From Aliivibrio salmonicida LFI1238 (GTDB taxonomy: Bacteria; Pseudomonadota; Gammaproteobacteria; Enterobacterales; Vibrionaceae), in contig NC_011312.1 of NCBI RefSeq assembly GCF_000196495.1, forward strand, positions 1,178,001-1,242,000: 64,000 nucleotides of DNA, given 5' to 3'. Below are positions 7,629 through 17,348 of the stretch, one piece after another. Each line of letters begins with the position of its first letter. The first letter of the stretch is position 1. Under the pieces are notes generated by a model that saw nothing but the letters and a program-made list of their open reading frames with translations, was not told the DNA's origin and made no database searches. The translations under genes and the position numbers were made by a program.

Positions 7629-8975
7629 TTAAATTGGCACAAAGAGTTGATTATATAAACGCTGCGCATAACCGTCAGTCATACCAGCGATATAGTCGGC
7701 AATGATCCGGTGGTGGTTTGTGCCACTTTCTTTTGCTTCACGCCATTCTCTTTTATCATTTTCGGGTAATAGACGCTCTGGATCTGAATTCAGTGCGTCA
7801 AAAATTTCCATTACAATTTGTTGGCCTTTATATTCAATACGTTGCATTTCAGAATTATGAATTACGTATTGACCGACAAATTTCTTAAGAATGTTTAGAG
7901 CGTAGCTCATTGATGGGCTTAGATAAGCATTCCATTTTAGTAATTCTGATTCGAATGATTGCTCTTCTTCAAAGGTGCTTTTTTGGATGGTAATGGACGT
8001 TAATAACGCATTAACCATGCCGCCGATACCGTCTTTACGCTGATATTGCAGGCCTGAAAACAGCTTATCTCCAATGTTATTTATATGCGCTTCAAACCAC
8101 TCATCCCCACATTCAGCAAGTTTGCTTGCGACTGATTCTTGCCATTGGTTACGAGTCACTATACCCATGACTATCGCGTCTTCAAGATCATGAATGCCAT
8201 AAGCAATGTCATCGGCTAGTTCCATGATTGAGCAATCAATGGATTTGAAACGGGTTTTTTTATGTACTTTGTCATTTTCTTTTTGAAAGCGAAAAGTAGA
8301 GAATAACGTTTTATCGGCTTCAGATAATGGGGCGGTTATCCAATGTAGAATGCTCTCATCATCACGATAAATTCCTTTAGGCGGATGCCATTCAATGGAT
8401 TTTAAGTGACGTAAGTTAGTCACATCATCCGGTCTGTATTTAGAATGAACTTGGTCAAGAAAAGCAGGGTATTTTAATACACCCATTAATGTTCTTCTTG
8501 CTAGGTTCATTCCGAAATGTTCGGTATAAGGTTCTAATTTACTCAAAATACGCAGAGTTTGTCCGTTGCCTTCAAAGCCGCCATGATTACGCATCATGTA
8601 ATTTAGCGCGATTTCCCCACCGTGGCCAAAAGGCGGATGACCAATATCATGAGCGAGACAAATACTCTCCATCAAACTGGTTGAGGTTAATAAATGACGA
8701 AACTCTGGCTGCCTCAATTTCAATTGAGCCACAATACCCGTCCCAATTTGAGAGACTTCTAAAGAATGAGTAAGGCGAGTGCGATAAAAGTCATTTGCGC
8801 TGCCGGGGCCATGGACTTGAGTTTTTGCTTGCAGGCGACGAAAGGCAGCCGAGTGGAGAATACGAGCGCGATCTCGTTGAAAAACGCTGCGTTGATCATT
8901 ACGACGTAACTTTTGTTCGTTACTGATGCGGTCTTCCCAATGGGGAGAAAGGGTAATATCTATCGTTTTATTCAT
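7629..8975 (-). CDS. dGTPase-like HD-domain triphosphohydrolase
   Basis: A cytosolic HD-superfamily nucleotide hydrolase, probably cutting dNTPs to nucleoside and triphosphate. Metal ligands are visible in TRLTHSLEVSQIG (His) and CLAHDIGHPPFGHGGE (His-Asp), with a further Asp in ELADDIAYGIHDLEDA. The start MNKTIDITLSPHWEDR at 8975 gives 448 residues, as in the short Vibrio group of Dgt-like proteins; the open frame extends 21 codons upstream without homology. It ends convergently with the tapT-like gene and is divergent from the aldehyde dehydrogenase. Confidence 0.88.
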   Translation of the reverse strand: MNKTIDITLSPHWEDRISNEQKLRRNDQRSVFQRDRARILHSAAFRRLQAKTQVHGPGSANDFYRTRLTHSLEVSQIGTGIVAQLKLRQPEFRHLLTSTSLMESICLAHDIGHPPFGHGGEIALNYMMRNHGGFEGNGQTLRILSKLEPYTEHFGMNLARRTLMGVLKYPAFLDQVHSKYRPDDVTNLRHLKSIEWHPPKGIYRDDESILHWITAPLSEADKTLFSTFRFQKENDKVHKKTRFKSIDCSIMELADDIAYGIHDLEDAIVMGIVTRNQWQESVASKLAECGDEWFEAHINNIGDKLFSGLQYQRKDGIGGMVNALLTSITIQKSTFEEEQSFESELLKWNAYLSPSMSYALNILKKFVGQYVIHNSEMQRIEYKGQQIVMEIFDALNSDPERLLPENDKREWREAKESGTNHHRIIADYIAGMTDGYAQRLYNQLFVPI

Positions 8976-9145
8976 TATTATTGTTCTCGAATTAATTATT
9001 ACCCTGTGATCATTACAGACTTGGCATAAAAAGATCAATCAGTTATTTGAGAAATAGAAGCATCACATAATTGAACATTATTGTTATTTAGTCGTTTAGA
9101 TACCTTGCTATAATCATGTTCTATCTGTTGAATGGAATAAGAAAA

Positions 9146-10543
9146 ATGGATGATGTAGTTAAGTTAAAATCAGAGTTTACGCAATTTCAAGACGCTTACC
9201 AACGTAATCCTTATCCAATAAAAGAGGAGAGGTTGGGCCATTTATCGACATTGAAAGCCGCATTACTGGCAGAGCAAGTTGCGATTATTGACGCGTTAAC
9301 CGCAGATTATGGGTTTCGTAGCAAATTTGATTCGACGATTTGTGATGTTATGCCAACCATTCAACACATCAATTACACCGTAAAACGTGTACCAAAATGG
9401 CTTAAACCTGAAAAACGCAAAGCGGGATTATTACTGTCACCATCAACGCTATCGATTACTTATCAGCCGCTTGGAGTTGTTGGTATTATTGTGCCGTGGA
9501 ACTTTCCTATATTTTTAAGTATAGCGCCTATTGTGACGGCATTAGCGGCGGGTAATCGAGTGATGGTAAAGCTAAGTGAATATACACCAGAAACGAATCA
9601 GGTATTGCGTCGTGTATTTTCATCATTGACTGAACATATTTGCGTCATCGAAGGGGACGGAAATATAGCCGCTGAATTTTCTCAATTACCCTTTAACCAT
9701 TTATTATTTACAGGCTCAACTCAAATAGGAAAGTTAGTGGCGAGTTCGGCGGCTAAAAACTTAACCCCTGTGACTCTTGAGCTTGGAGGGAAATCTCCTG
9801 TAATCATTGCGGATGATGCTGAAATAAGCACTGCTGTAGATGCCATCATGCTCGGTAAATCGATTAATGCTGGGCAGATATGTGTTGCGCCTGATTATGT
9901 CTTTATTCCGAAAGACAAAGTAGATGCGTTTATTCAGCGTTATTCTCAGCGTTTTCTACAGGCATTTCCTGAGAAAAAAGGAAAAAGAGAATACAGTCAT
10001 ATTATTAATCAGACTCAGTATGATCGGTTAACTCATTACAGCCAAGACGCTCAAAATAAAGGGGCAACAATTATTTCTATTGGTGAATCAAGTAATGACC
10101 AAGGACGATTATTTTTACCGCAACTGATGACGAACGTCAGTGATGAGATGTTGGTGATGCAAGAAGAGATTTTTGGTCCTATTTTACCTATCATTGGTTA
10201 CGATAACGTAGATGAAGCGATCACTTATATTCAAGCGCACCCTCGTCCGCTAGCGTTATATATCATGTCGAACGATAAAGAGATGATTCAGAATATAATA
10301 AAACAGACTCACAGTGGTGGGGTCGCCGTGAATGATACTATGATGCATGTGGCGGCAGATGATGCGCCTTTTGGTGGTATTGGTGATTCTGGTTTAGGGA
10401 GTTATCACGGTATTGAAGGCTTTAAAACCTTTTCTCATGCGAAGACAATCTTACAAACGCCTAAATGGCTCCCTCGTTCAAGATTGCTATTAAAGCATAA
10501 AAAATGGATGCTGAAATTACTGAGCATCAAATTCATAAAATAG
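9146..10543 (+). CDS. Coniferyl-aldehyde-dehydrogenase-type NAD(P)+ aldehyde dehydrogenase
   Basis: Oxidises an aldehyde to an acid. The catalytic Glu sits in LELGGKSP and the catalytic Cys in NAGQICVAPDY, with the cofactor motif FTGSTQIGK and the proofreading NVSDEMLVMQEEIFGPILPI. The N-terminal and C-terminal parts (no oligomerisation tail, SHAKTILQTPKW) resemble the CalB-type subgroup. The ATG at 9146 (MDDVVKLKSEF) gives 465 residues; an upstream ATG at 9116 would add ten. The substrate is not deducible. Confidence 0.85.
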   Translation: MDDVVKLKSEFTQFQDAYQRNPYPIKEERLGHLSTLKAALLAEQVAIIDALTADYGFRSKFDSTICDVMPTIQHINYTVKRVPKWLKPEKRKAGLLLSPSTLSITYQPLGVVGIIVPWNFPIFLSIAPIVTALAAGNRVMVKLSEYTPETNQVLRRVFSSLTEHICVIEGDGNIAAEFSQLPFNHLLFTGSTQIGKLVASSAAKNLTPVTLELGGKSPVIIADDAEISTAVDAIMLGKSINAGQICVAPDYVFIPKDKVDAFIQRYSQRFLQAFPEKKGKREYSHIINQTQYDRLTHYSQDAQNKGATIISIGESSNDQGRLFLPQLMTNVSDEMLVMQEEIFGPILPIIGYDNVDEAITYIQAHPRPLALYIMSNDKEMIQNIIKQTHSGGVAVNDTMMHVAADDAPFGGIGDSGLGSYHGIEGFKTFSHAKTILQTPKWLPRSRLLLKHKKWMLKLLSIKFIK

Positions 10544-10621
10544 TCTGCGTTATTATAGGTTGGCAAAGGAGGGGATAGGTCGTATGATCTGATTCCCTTT
10601 TTTATCACGAATCGTTTATTT

Positions 10622-11506
10622 ATGTCTCAACATCAACCAGTCCAAGGGGCATCTTGGATGTTAACTGCGGGCCTTGCCTTTGCTATCGTTAACAGTATTG
10701 CCCAATATTTAAGCATTAATTTTGGATTGCCTTCAACCATGGTTGCTTTGGTGCAATATGCGATTGCTTTAGTGGTTATTTTGCCTTATTTACGCACATT
10801 AGGGATCCGAAATTCACTAAGAACTGAATACTTTGGTATGCATGTTATACGTGTGTCTCTCGCCGTTGTTGGTATTCAATTGTGGCTATGGGCATTAGCC
10901 TACCCAGTGCCTATTTGGCAGGGTATTGCATTGTTAATGACATCCCCATTATTTGCGACGATAGGTTCAGGGCTTATTTTAAAAGAGAAAGTCGGTGTCG
11001 CTCGTTGGTGTGCAACATTAGCAGGCTTTGTTGGTGCAATGATCATTCTTGAACCGTGGGCTGATGATTTTACATGGGCAACATTATTACCTGTTGGAGC
11101 TGCGTTTTTTTGGGCGTGCTATTCATTAATGGTAAAGAAAATGTCATCAAAAGATTCACCATCAACCATGGTGGTGTATTTGCTGATATTGATCACGCCG
11201 TTTAATATTTTATTAGCGTTACCTGAATGGCAAGTACCCAGTGATATGACGATGTGGATGTTGTTATTTGGTGCTGGTGTCATGACGGCGTTGGCACAAT
11301 GGGCTATTGTAAAAGCATATTCAGCGGCAGACGCGTCTTTTGTACAGCCTTTTGACCATGCCAAATTACCATTAAATGTCTTGGCTGGTTGGATGGTTTT
11401 TGGATGGGCTCCTCCGGGACGTTTATGGCTAGGTGCTGCGATTATTATTGCATCGGTAGCCTTTATTACGCAGTGGGAACGTAAGAAACAGACCGTAATT
11501 AAATAA
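10622..11506 (+). CDS. EamA/DMT-superfamily transporter
   Basis: A 294-residue membrane protein with about ten hydrophobic segments in two EamA repeats, e.g. PLFATIGSGLILKEKVG at the end of the first and the mirrored FDHAKLPLNVLAGWMVFG in the second. It belongs to the drug/metabolite transporter superfamily; the substrate cannot be told from sequence. It stands alone, followed by a bidirectional terminator shared with yqhD. Confidence 0.85.
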   Translation: MSQHQPVQGASWMLTAGLAFAIVNSIAQYLSINFGLPSTMVALVQYAIALVVILPYLRTLGIRNSLRTEYFGMHVIRVSLAVVGIQLWLWALAYPVPIWQGIALLMTSPLFATIGSGLILKEKVGVARWCATLAGFVGAMIILEPWADDFTWATLLPVGAAFFWACYSLMVKKMSSKDSPSTMVVYLLILITPFNILLALPEWQVPSDMTMWMLLFGAGVMTALAQWAIVKAYSAADASFVQPFDHAKLPLNVLAGWMVFGWAPPGRLWLGAAIIIASVAFITQWERKKQTVIK

Positions 11507-11536
11507 CATAAATACGTTTGCTGAGGTTAACAACGA

Positions 11537-11585
11537 GAAAAGCCGATTCAACTAACCGTATTGTTAAGTTGAACCGGCTTTTTTA
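11537..11585. terminator. Bidirectional terminator between the DMT transporter and yqhD
   Basis: AAAAGCCG at the left and CGGCTTTT at the right enclose a further AGTTGAA/TTCAACT pairing. The left A run and right T run make it usable by both convergent genes. Confidence 0.85.
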
Positions 11586-11611
11586 TGTTGATGCTAAGTC
11601 AGTTGTAAAAA

Positions 11612-12760
11612 CTACTTCACCGCATCTTCAAGAATTGCACGAGATACATCAAGAGTAATTGCTTGGTTCTCACCTAAAGCAACCATGCCATGAGCTTCAA
11701 GTTGTTTGATGATGGTATCAATTGCTGATGCTTTATCATCACCGTGCTCTGTTAACTCAGTTGGTGAGTTTAGGCTATGGTAGAAGGTTTCAATTGCAAT
11801 AATTGTACGTTCTGCTAAATCATCAGACGCTTCTAGGCCAAATACGTTTTTACCCATTTGCTCTAATTTTGCTCGTTTCGCTTCAATTTGGTTACGAAGT
11901 AAAGACGGTTGAATGATAGAAAGAGAACGAGCGTGATCAACGTGATACAGAGCCGTTAGTTCATGACCGATCATGTGTGTTGCCCAGTCATGTGGAACAC
12001 CAGAACCAATTAAGCCGTTTAATGCTTGGTTAGCTGTCCACATTAGGTTTGAACGCCACTCGTTATTATCACGGTTATTGTATTGAGCGCCAAGAGTCAG
12101 TAGGTTACGAAGTAAGGTTTCAGCATAACCGTCTTGAACCATTGCACCGATTGGCATTGTTAGGTATTGCTCACAAGTATGAACCCATGCATCGACTAAT
12201 CCATTGATTAATTGACGTTCAGGTAGCGTCTTCATTGAATCAGGATCAAGTACCGCAAATTTAGGCTGTACTGCTGCTGCCATGAAAGGCAGTTTTGTTT
12301 GAGTTGATTTTTGTGTAATAACTGAACCAGAGTTAGATTCAGAACCTGTCGCTGGTAGCGTTAGAATAGCCCCCAGTGGAATTGCTTCTGTCACGGTGTG
12401 TTTACCGATCAGAATATCCCAACCATTGCCATCGTATTTTGCTGCAGCGGCAACGTATTTAGAACCGTCGATAACTGAACCACCACCAACCGCCAGAATG
12501 TAATCAATCTTTTCTGCTTTTGCGATAGCAACGGCGTTATCTAATGTCTCAACCGTTGGGTTAGGCTCAACGCCTGAAAACTCAATCCAAGAGTGGTCAA
12601 CTAAAGCGGCAACAACTTGGTCGTAAACGCCATTGTTCTTGATAGAGCCGCCGCCATAAATGACTAATACTTTTTTATCTTGTGGGATAGATGTTGCGAT
12701 GGCAGCGATTTGACCTTGGCCAAAATGAATTTGGGTAGGATTAACATAAGAAAATTTCAT
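11612..12760 (-). CDS. yqhD: NADPH-dependent aldehyde reductase, iron-type alcohol dehydrogenase family
   Basis: Reduces reactive and short-chain aldehydes with NADPH. The 382 residues follow E. coli YqhD (387) closely: GGGSIKNNGVYDQV, AVGGGSVIDGSK (cofactor loop), LPATGSESNSGSVI, and metal ligands in DAWVHT and HELTALYHVDHA. The ending LGENQAITLDVSR is almost identical. The divergent neighbour is a YqhC-like AraC regulator, which in E. coli activates yqhD, so the same circuit is likely here. Confidence 0.95.
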   Translation of the reverse strand: MKFSYVNPTQIHFGQGQIAAIATSIPQDKKVLVIYGGGSIKNNGVYDQVVAALVDHSWIEFSGVEPNPTVETLDNAVAIAKAEKIDYILAVGGGSVIDGSKYVAAAAKYDGNGWDILIGKHTVTEAIPLGAILTLPATGSESNSGSVITQKSTQTKLPFMAAAVQPKFAVLDPDSMKTLPERQLINGLVDAWVHTCEQYLTMPIGAMVQDGYAETLLRNLLTLGAQYNNRDNNEWRSNLMWTANQALNGLIGSGVPHDWATHMIGHELTALYHVDHARSLSIIQPSLLRNQIEAKRAKLEQMGKNVFGLEASDDLAERTIIAIETFYHSLNSPTELTEHGDDKASAIDTIIKQLEAHGMVALGENQAITLDVSRAILEDAVK

Positions 12761-12953
12761 TGCTGTACCTCATTGGTTCCAAAAGAAGAATGCCCTGTTT
12801 TTTACAAAGCTTATTATTTCAATAAGTGTATATTAGTCTTGAACTGTAACTTTAGAAAGGTGAATTACTGTATTTTTATTGCCTATTTCTACAATTGGCT
12901 GTATTTTTTAAAACAGAAGTAAATAGATGTGATCATAGTCTAATAAAGGAAAA

Positions 12954-13841
12954 ATGATGAAATCTCTTGGTGATTTAATGCAAAGTTATGCCGACAGCTA
13001 TGGTTTTAATGATCTTGAAGGGATCAGGGAAACGGCAGTACCCGGAGTGTGGTTTTATCGCAGTAGCAAAGGGAATCAACGGCAACCATTTGTTTACCAA
13101 TCAGGGATTATTGTTATGGGGCGTGGGCATAAGCACATACATATCGGTAATCAACCTGTTCATTATGGTCCTGATGATTATTTGGTTGTTGGTGTCCCAA
13201 TGCCATTAGAGTGTGAAGCCTTTCCAGAAAAAGGTGAACCATTATTGGGATTAAGTATTGATGTTGATTCGGCCTTACTGCATCGATTAGTGAGTGAATT
13301 AGAAAATGCCAATTTTCAGGTTTCAGCGCATTCTGAGCAAGACGGCTTTGGATTAATATCGGTTAAAATGGCTGATGATATGCTTGAGAGCTGTAAGCGT
13401 TTAATGCTCGCTTTACACAGTGATTTAGACACTCAAATGCTCGGAGAGTCATTACTTACTGAGATTGTTTATCGAGTGCTTACTGGTCCTGAAGGACACG
13501 TATTATTTAACCTTGCTCATCATGACAGTCAATATGCTCGTGTAGCAAAAGCCTTAAACAAAGTGCACCAATCCTACGCTGATGGGCTTACGGTTCAGAA
13601 TTTGGCTGAAGAAGCGAACATGAGTGTTTCTGCGTTTCATTCGGCATTCAGAAAAGTGACACTAGAGTCACCATTGCAGTATTTAAAGAAAGTCCGTTTG
13701 AATAAAGCGAAAGAGCTTATTCAATTGGAAGGTCGAAGAGTAAATGATGCTGCTCACCTTGTAGGTTATACCAGTACATCTCAATTTAGCCGTGAGTTTA
13801 AGCGTCATTTTAATATGACGCCAAAGGGCAGTGTAGCGTAA
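12954..13841 (+). CDS. yqhC: YqhC-like AraC-family activator
   Basis: An N-terminal AraC_N cupin-like sensing region (about residues 20-170; GIRETAVPGVWFYRS, VGVPMPLECE) precedes a C-terminal double helix-turn-helix with LAEEANMSVSAFHSAFRKVT and VGYTSTSQFSREFKRHF. Length is 295 residues. It is divergent from yqhD across about 190 bases. E. coli YqhC senses aldehydes and activates yqhD; the paired layout supports the same role. The ATG at 12954 has AAGGA upstream; 12957 is an alternative. Confidence 0.88.
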   Translation: MMKSLGDLMQSYADSYGFNDLEGIRETAVPGVWFYRSSKGNQRQPFVYQSGIIVMGRGHKHIHIGNQPVHYGPDDYLVVGVPMPLECEAFPEKGEPLLGLSIDVDSALLHRLVSELENANFQVSAHSEQDGFGLISVKMADDMLESCKRLMLALHSDLDTQMLGESLLTEIVYRVLTGPEGHVLFNLAHHDSQYARVAKALNKVHQSYADGLTVQNLAEEANMSVSAFHSAFRKVTLESPLQYLKKVRLNKAKELIQLEGRRVNDAAHLVGYTSTSQFSREFKRHFNMTPKGSVA

Positions 13842-13883
13842 GCATTTTATACAAAAAAATAGTCACTTATCTTGGAGTCTACA

Positions 13884-14417
13884 ATGTCAAACAGCGTATT
13901 TATGGCAACAAGTTTAGACGGATATATTGCAGATAAGAATGGCGGTATTGATTGGTTACATACAATACCAAATCAAGATCAAAATTCGATGGGGTATGTA
14001 GAATATTTTGACCGTATTGATGCAATGGTTATGGGACGAAATACGCTTGATATGGTATTAGGTTTTGGTGTCGATTGGCCGTATTCCAAACCTGTTTTTG
14101 TATTAAGCAATACAATGACCTCCGTCCCTGCTGGTTACGAAGATAAAATTTTTTTAGTTAAAGGCCCATTAAAAGAGGTTATTAAAGGTATCAATGAGCA
14201 AGGATTTGAACATTTATACATTGATGGTGGTGTGACGATTCAAAGCTTCTTAAAAGAAGATCTGATTGATGAAATGATCATTACCACTATTCCGGTACTT
14301 TTAGGTGGTGGATCGCCTCTGTTTGGTGATTTAAACGCTCCCTTAAATTTCAAATTCGTGAAGAATGAGGTTTTTCTTAATGCCATCGTTCAGAATCATT
14401 TTGTGCGAGAGCGTTGA
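13884..14417 (+). CDS. Dihydrofolate-reductase-like (RibD C-terminal domain) protein
   Basis: 177 residues with the fold markers FMATSLDGYIADKNGGIDWL at the N-terminus, AMVMGRNTLD and YIDGGVTIQSFL. These belong to the DHFR/RibD-C superfamily, NADPH-dependent reductases of mostly unknown substrate (YyaP/YwjB-like). The ATG at 13884 follows TTGGAG at good spacing. It follows yqhC by 42 bases in the same direction and may be cotranscribed. It is not the housekeeping folA type. Confidence 0.8.
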   Translation: MSNSVFMATSLDGYIADKNGGIDWLHTIPNQDQNSMGYVEYFDRIDAMVMGRNTLDMVLGFGVDWPYSKPVFVLSNTMTSVPAGYEDKIFLVKGPLKEVIKGINEQGFEHLYIDGGVTIQSFLKEDLIDEMIITTIPVLLGGGSPLFGDLNAPLNFKFVKNEVFLNAIVQNHFVRER

Positions 14418-14439
14418 GTTATTTTTTTTGAATAAAAAA

Positions 14440-14463
14440 AAGGTCTGCAATTATGCAGACCTT
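14440..14463. terminator. Bidirectional terminator between the DHFR-like gene and alaA
   Basis: A perfect 10-bp stem AAGGTCTGCA/TGCAGACCTT with an ATTA loop follows a run of A on the left. The A run serves as a T run for alaA on the minus strand. Confidence 0.8.
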
Positions 14464-14484
14464 CGTTTGTTTAGTACGTATTTA

Positions 14485-15699
14485 TTATTGCTTATAAGTA
14501 TGTAAGAAACGCTCTAAGCGTCCGATCGCAACTTCTAAGTCATCTACGCGAGGCAGTGTAACGATACGGAAGTGATCAGGTGTTGGCCAGTTAAAACCGG
14601 TACCTTGAACGAGTAATACTTTTTCTTTGATCAAGAAATCCAGTACGAATTTTTGGTCATCTTTAATTTTATACATCTTAGGATCAAGTTTAGGAAACAA
14701 GTACATTGCGCCCTTTGGCTTAACACAACTCACGCCTGGAATTTGTGTGATTAATTCATACGCTTTATCACGTTGCTCCAATAAACGACCACCCGGAAGC
14801 AGAAGTTCATTAATACTTTGATAACCACCCAATGCGGTTTGAATAGCATGCTGCATTGGTACGTTGGCACATAAGCGCATTGAAGCCAACATATCAAGAC
14901 CTGCAATATACCCTTGAGCATGATCTTTAGGGCCATTCAAGAACATCCAGCCACCACGGAAACCACAAACACGATAAGCTTTAGATAAACCGTTAAATGT
15001 TACGGTAAGTAAATCGGGTGCTAGTGTCGCCAATGTCGTGTGAATTGCGCCGTCATAAAGAACTTTGTCATAAATTTCATCAGCAAAAATGATCAAATTG
15101 TTTTGACGAGCAATTTCGACTATTTGCAATAAGAAGTCACGGCTGTATACCGCACCGGTTGGATTGTTTGGGTTAATTAATACAATCCCTTTGGTGTTCG
15201 GTGTGATTTTCTTTTTGATGTCGTCAAGATCTGGGTACCAATCAGCACCTTCATCACATAAGTAATGAACAGGATTACCACCAGATAACGATACTGCCGC
15301 AGTCCATAAAGGATAGTCAGGAGCAGGAACCAGCATTTCGTCGCCATTGTTAAGTAACGCTTGCATTGCCATTACGATTAATTCAGAAGCCCCGTTACCG
15401 ATGTACACATCTTCGACGTCAAGATCTAATAAACCACGACGTTGATAGTGTTGTACAACCGCTTTACGCGCTGAATAAATGCCTTTTGAGTCACCGTAAC
15501 CTTGTGAGGTTGGTAGGTTTTTAATTACATCAACAAGGATTTCTTCAGGGGCGTCAAAACCAAACTGGGCGGGATTCCCAATGTTTAGTTTAAGAATTTT
15601 CTGCCCTTCTTCTTCCATTCTTTTAGCATGTTTAAGAACAGGACCGCGAATGTCGTAGCATACACTGCTAAGTTTTGATGACATTGCAATATTTTGCAT
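14485..15699 (-). CDS. alaA: Alanine transaminase AlaA-type aminotransferase
   Basis: A class I PLP-dependent aminotransferase making alanine from pyruvate and glutamate. 404 residues, against 405 for E. coli AlaA (YfbQ). Visible are KLNIGNPAQFGFDAPEEI, INPNNPTGAVYS, FADEIYDKVLYD, the PLP Lys in FNGLSKAYRVCGFRGGW, and FRIVTLPRVDDL. It is divergent from menF over about 325 bases. Confidence 0.94.
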   Translation of the reverse strand: MQNIAMSSKLSSVCYDIRGPVLKHAKRMEEEGQKILKLNIGNPAQFGFDAPEEILVDVIKNLPTSQGYGDSKGIYSARKAVVQHYQRRGLLDLDVEDVYIGNGASELIVMAMQALLNNGDEMLVPAPDYPLWTAAVSLSGGNPVHYLCDEGADWYPDLDDIKKKITPNTKGIVLINPNNPTGAVYSRDFLLQIVEIARQNNLIIFADEIYDKVLYDGAIHTTLATLAPDLLTVTFNGLSKAYRVCGFRGGWMFLNGPKDHAQGYIAGLDMLASMRLCANVPMQHAIQTALGGYQSINELLLPGGRLLEQRDKAYELITQIPGVSCVKPKGAMYLFPKLDPKMYKIKDDQKFVLDFLIKEKVLLVQGTGFNWPTPDHFRIVTLPRVDDLEVAIGRLERFLHTYKQ

Positions 15700-16025
15700 G
15701 GTTTAACCTTGTTGATATAAAAAACGATATAAGCCCAAATTACACTATTTCTTATAGACTGAGAAACAATTTTTAGAAAAAAATCGTGTAAAAATGGCTC
15801 TTGCAGTATTTACGTCTGGAGGGTGAGGATAATTTAGATTGATTTAGCCTTCACAAAGAGACACATTTTGATACCAGTTTTATTTTTTAGACATACTATT
15901 GATGTGAATTATTTTTTATTTGCTGCACTTTTGCTAGAATCACTACATCTAACAAGGAAATAGCAAGTAATTCGGCTTGTGTATAACGGTGCCATGATGG
16001 CTGAAAACGATCAGGAGAGGTTAAT
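15700..16025. other. alaA-menF divergent intergenic region
   Basis: Holds the upstream regions of two divergent genes. On the plus strand a -10-like TAGAAT lies near 15935, and GGAGAGG just before the TTG start of menF is a strong ribosome site. I see no ORF, repeat or RNA gene here. Confidence 0.5.
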
Positions 16026-17348
16026 TTGTCCACTTTTCAAGATGCCATTGAATCGATTCGTCATCAAATCGCACAAGCAACATCATCTCATACCATTTGT
16101 ATTGACTTAGATTGGACGGTTGGTGATCAACTTATTGATTGGCTTGAAGCGCAACCGATTTACCCTAAGTTTTATTGGCAATCTCGTGATGGTGAAGAAG
16201 AAGTTGCGGTGTTAGGCCAAGTGAAGACCTTTACTGACCCAAAGGCGGCGCAACAAATATTAGCGCCTCAACAACGAGTGTGGGGCGGGCGATCGTTTGA
16301 TGGGCGTACTGAACGAAACCGTCGTTGTATGTCTTCTTTTTTCTTTTTGCCTAAAGTTGAAATTACGCGTTTAAAATCATCGTGGCATTTCATGGTCAAT
16401 TTGTCAGATGATAATTCTCGTTTATTGTCGACGTTAGATAAGTTAAGTGAGCAATTTACGCCATTATCTGAGTTGCATTGCCGTGTTCAACAACGGATCA
16501 ATACGCCTGAAAAAGAAGATTGGTCGAACATGGTCAATAAAGCGTTGACTGCCATCTCAAATAAGCAATTTGAAAAGGTGGTATTAGCACGAAAAACAAC
16601 ACTAACACTTGACCAACCGTTGTCGTCTGCACAATTTTTAAAAGCGAGTCGTAAAGCCAATAGCCACAGTTTTCATTTTATGATGGCGTTGGATAGTGAA
16701 CATTGTTTTATCGGTTCAACCCCTGAGCGTTTATATGTTCGTAATGGGTATGCGTTAAAAACAGAAGCGTTAGCGGGAACCATTGGTCGTGGTCATGATG
16801 AAGAAGAAGATGATCAACTTGCATCATGGTTAATCTCTGACAAGAAAAACCAATATGAAAACCGTCTTGTGGTGGATGATATTGTTAATCGCTTATCTAA
16901 ATTCAGTCTTTCAATGAAGGTAGCTGAAAAATCTGAGCTGGTTAAATTACGTAAAGTTCAACATTTAAAACGTCCAATTTCAGCTGAAATTAATCAAGAA
17001 TGCAGTGATTCTCAATTGCTTGATAATTTACAGCCAACAGCGGCTATTGCGGGGTTACCTCGCATGCCTGCATTGGACTTTATTATTGATAACGAACCTT
17101 TTGCTCGTGGTTGGTACAGTGGTGCCGTTGGTTTTTTAAGCCAACAACGCAGTGAGTTTTGTGTCGCGATCCGAAGCGCATTGGTTATGGGCAATAAACT
17201 TCATCTTTTTGCTGGTGCAGGTATCGTTCCTGGTTCAGAGCCAAGCAGTGAATGGGATGAATTAGATAGAAAGACATCAACGTTATGCACCTTATTAGAA
17301 TCTGATATTACAATGAATCCAGAAATTACGGAGTCGCAAGTCGCATGA
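16026..17348 (+). CDS. menF: Isochorismate synthase MenF
   Basis: Converts chorismate to isochorismate, the first step of menaquinone synthesis. 440 residues with the chorismate-binding domain in the C-terminal half: KVVLARKTTLTL, FIGSTPERLY, ALAGTIGRG, and FAGAGIVPGSEPSSEWDE. It starts with TTG, supported by GGAGAGG six bases upstream and the lack of a better start. Its stop overlaps the menD ATG (ATGA), so translation is coupled. Confidence 0.93.
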   Translation: MSTFQDAIESIRHQIAQATSSHTICIDLDWTVGDQLIDWLEAQPIYPKFYWQSRDGEEEVAVLGQVKTFTDPKAAQQILAPQQRVWGGRSFDGRTERNRRCMSSFFFLPKVEITRLKSSWHFMVNLSDDNSRLLSTLDKLSEQFTPLSELHCRVQQRINTPEKEDWSNMVNKALTAISNKQFEKVVLARKTTLTLDQPLSSAQFLKASRKANSHSFHFMMALDSEHCFIGSTPERLYVRNGYALKTEALAGTIGRGHDEEEDDQLASWLISDKKNQYENRLVVDDIVNRLSKFSLSMKVAEKSELVKLRKVQHLKRPISAEINQECSDSQLLDNLQPTAAIAGLPRMPALDFIIDNEPFARGWYSGAVGFLSQQRSEFCVAIRSALVMGNKLHLFAGAGIVPGSEPSSEWDELDRKTSTLCTLLESDITMNPEITESQVA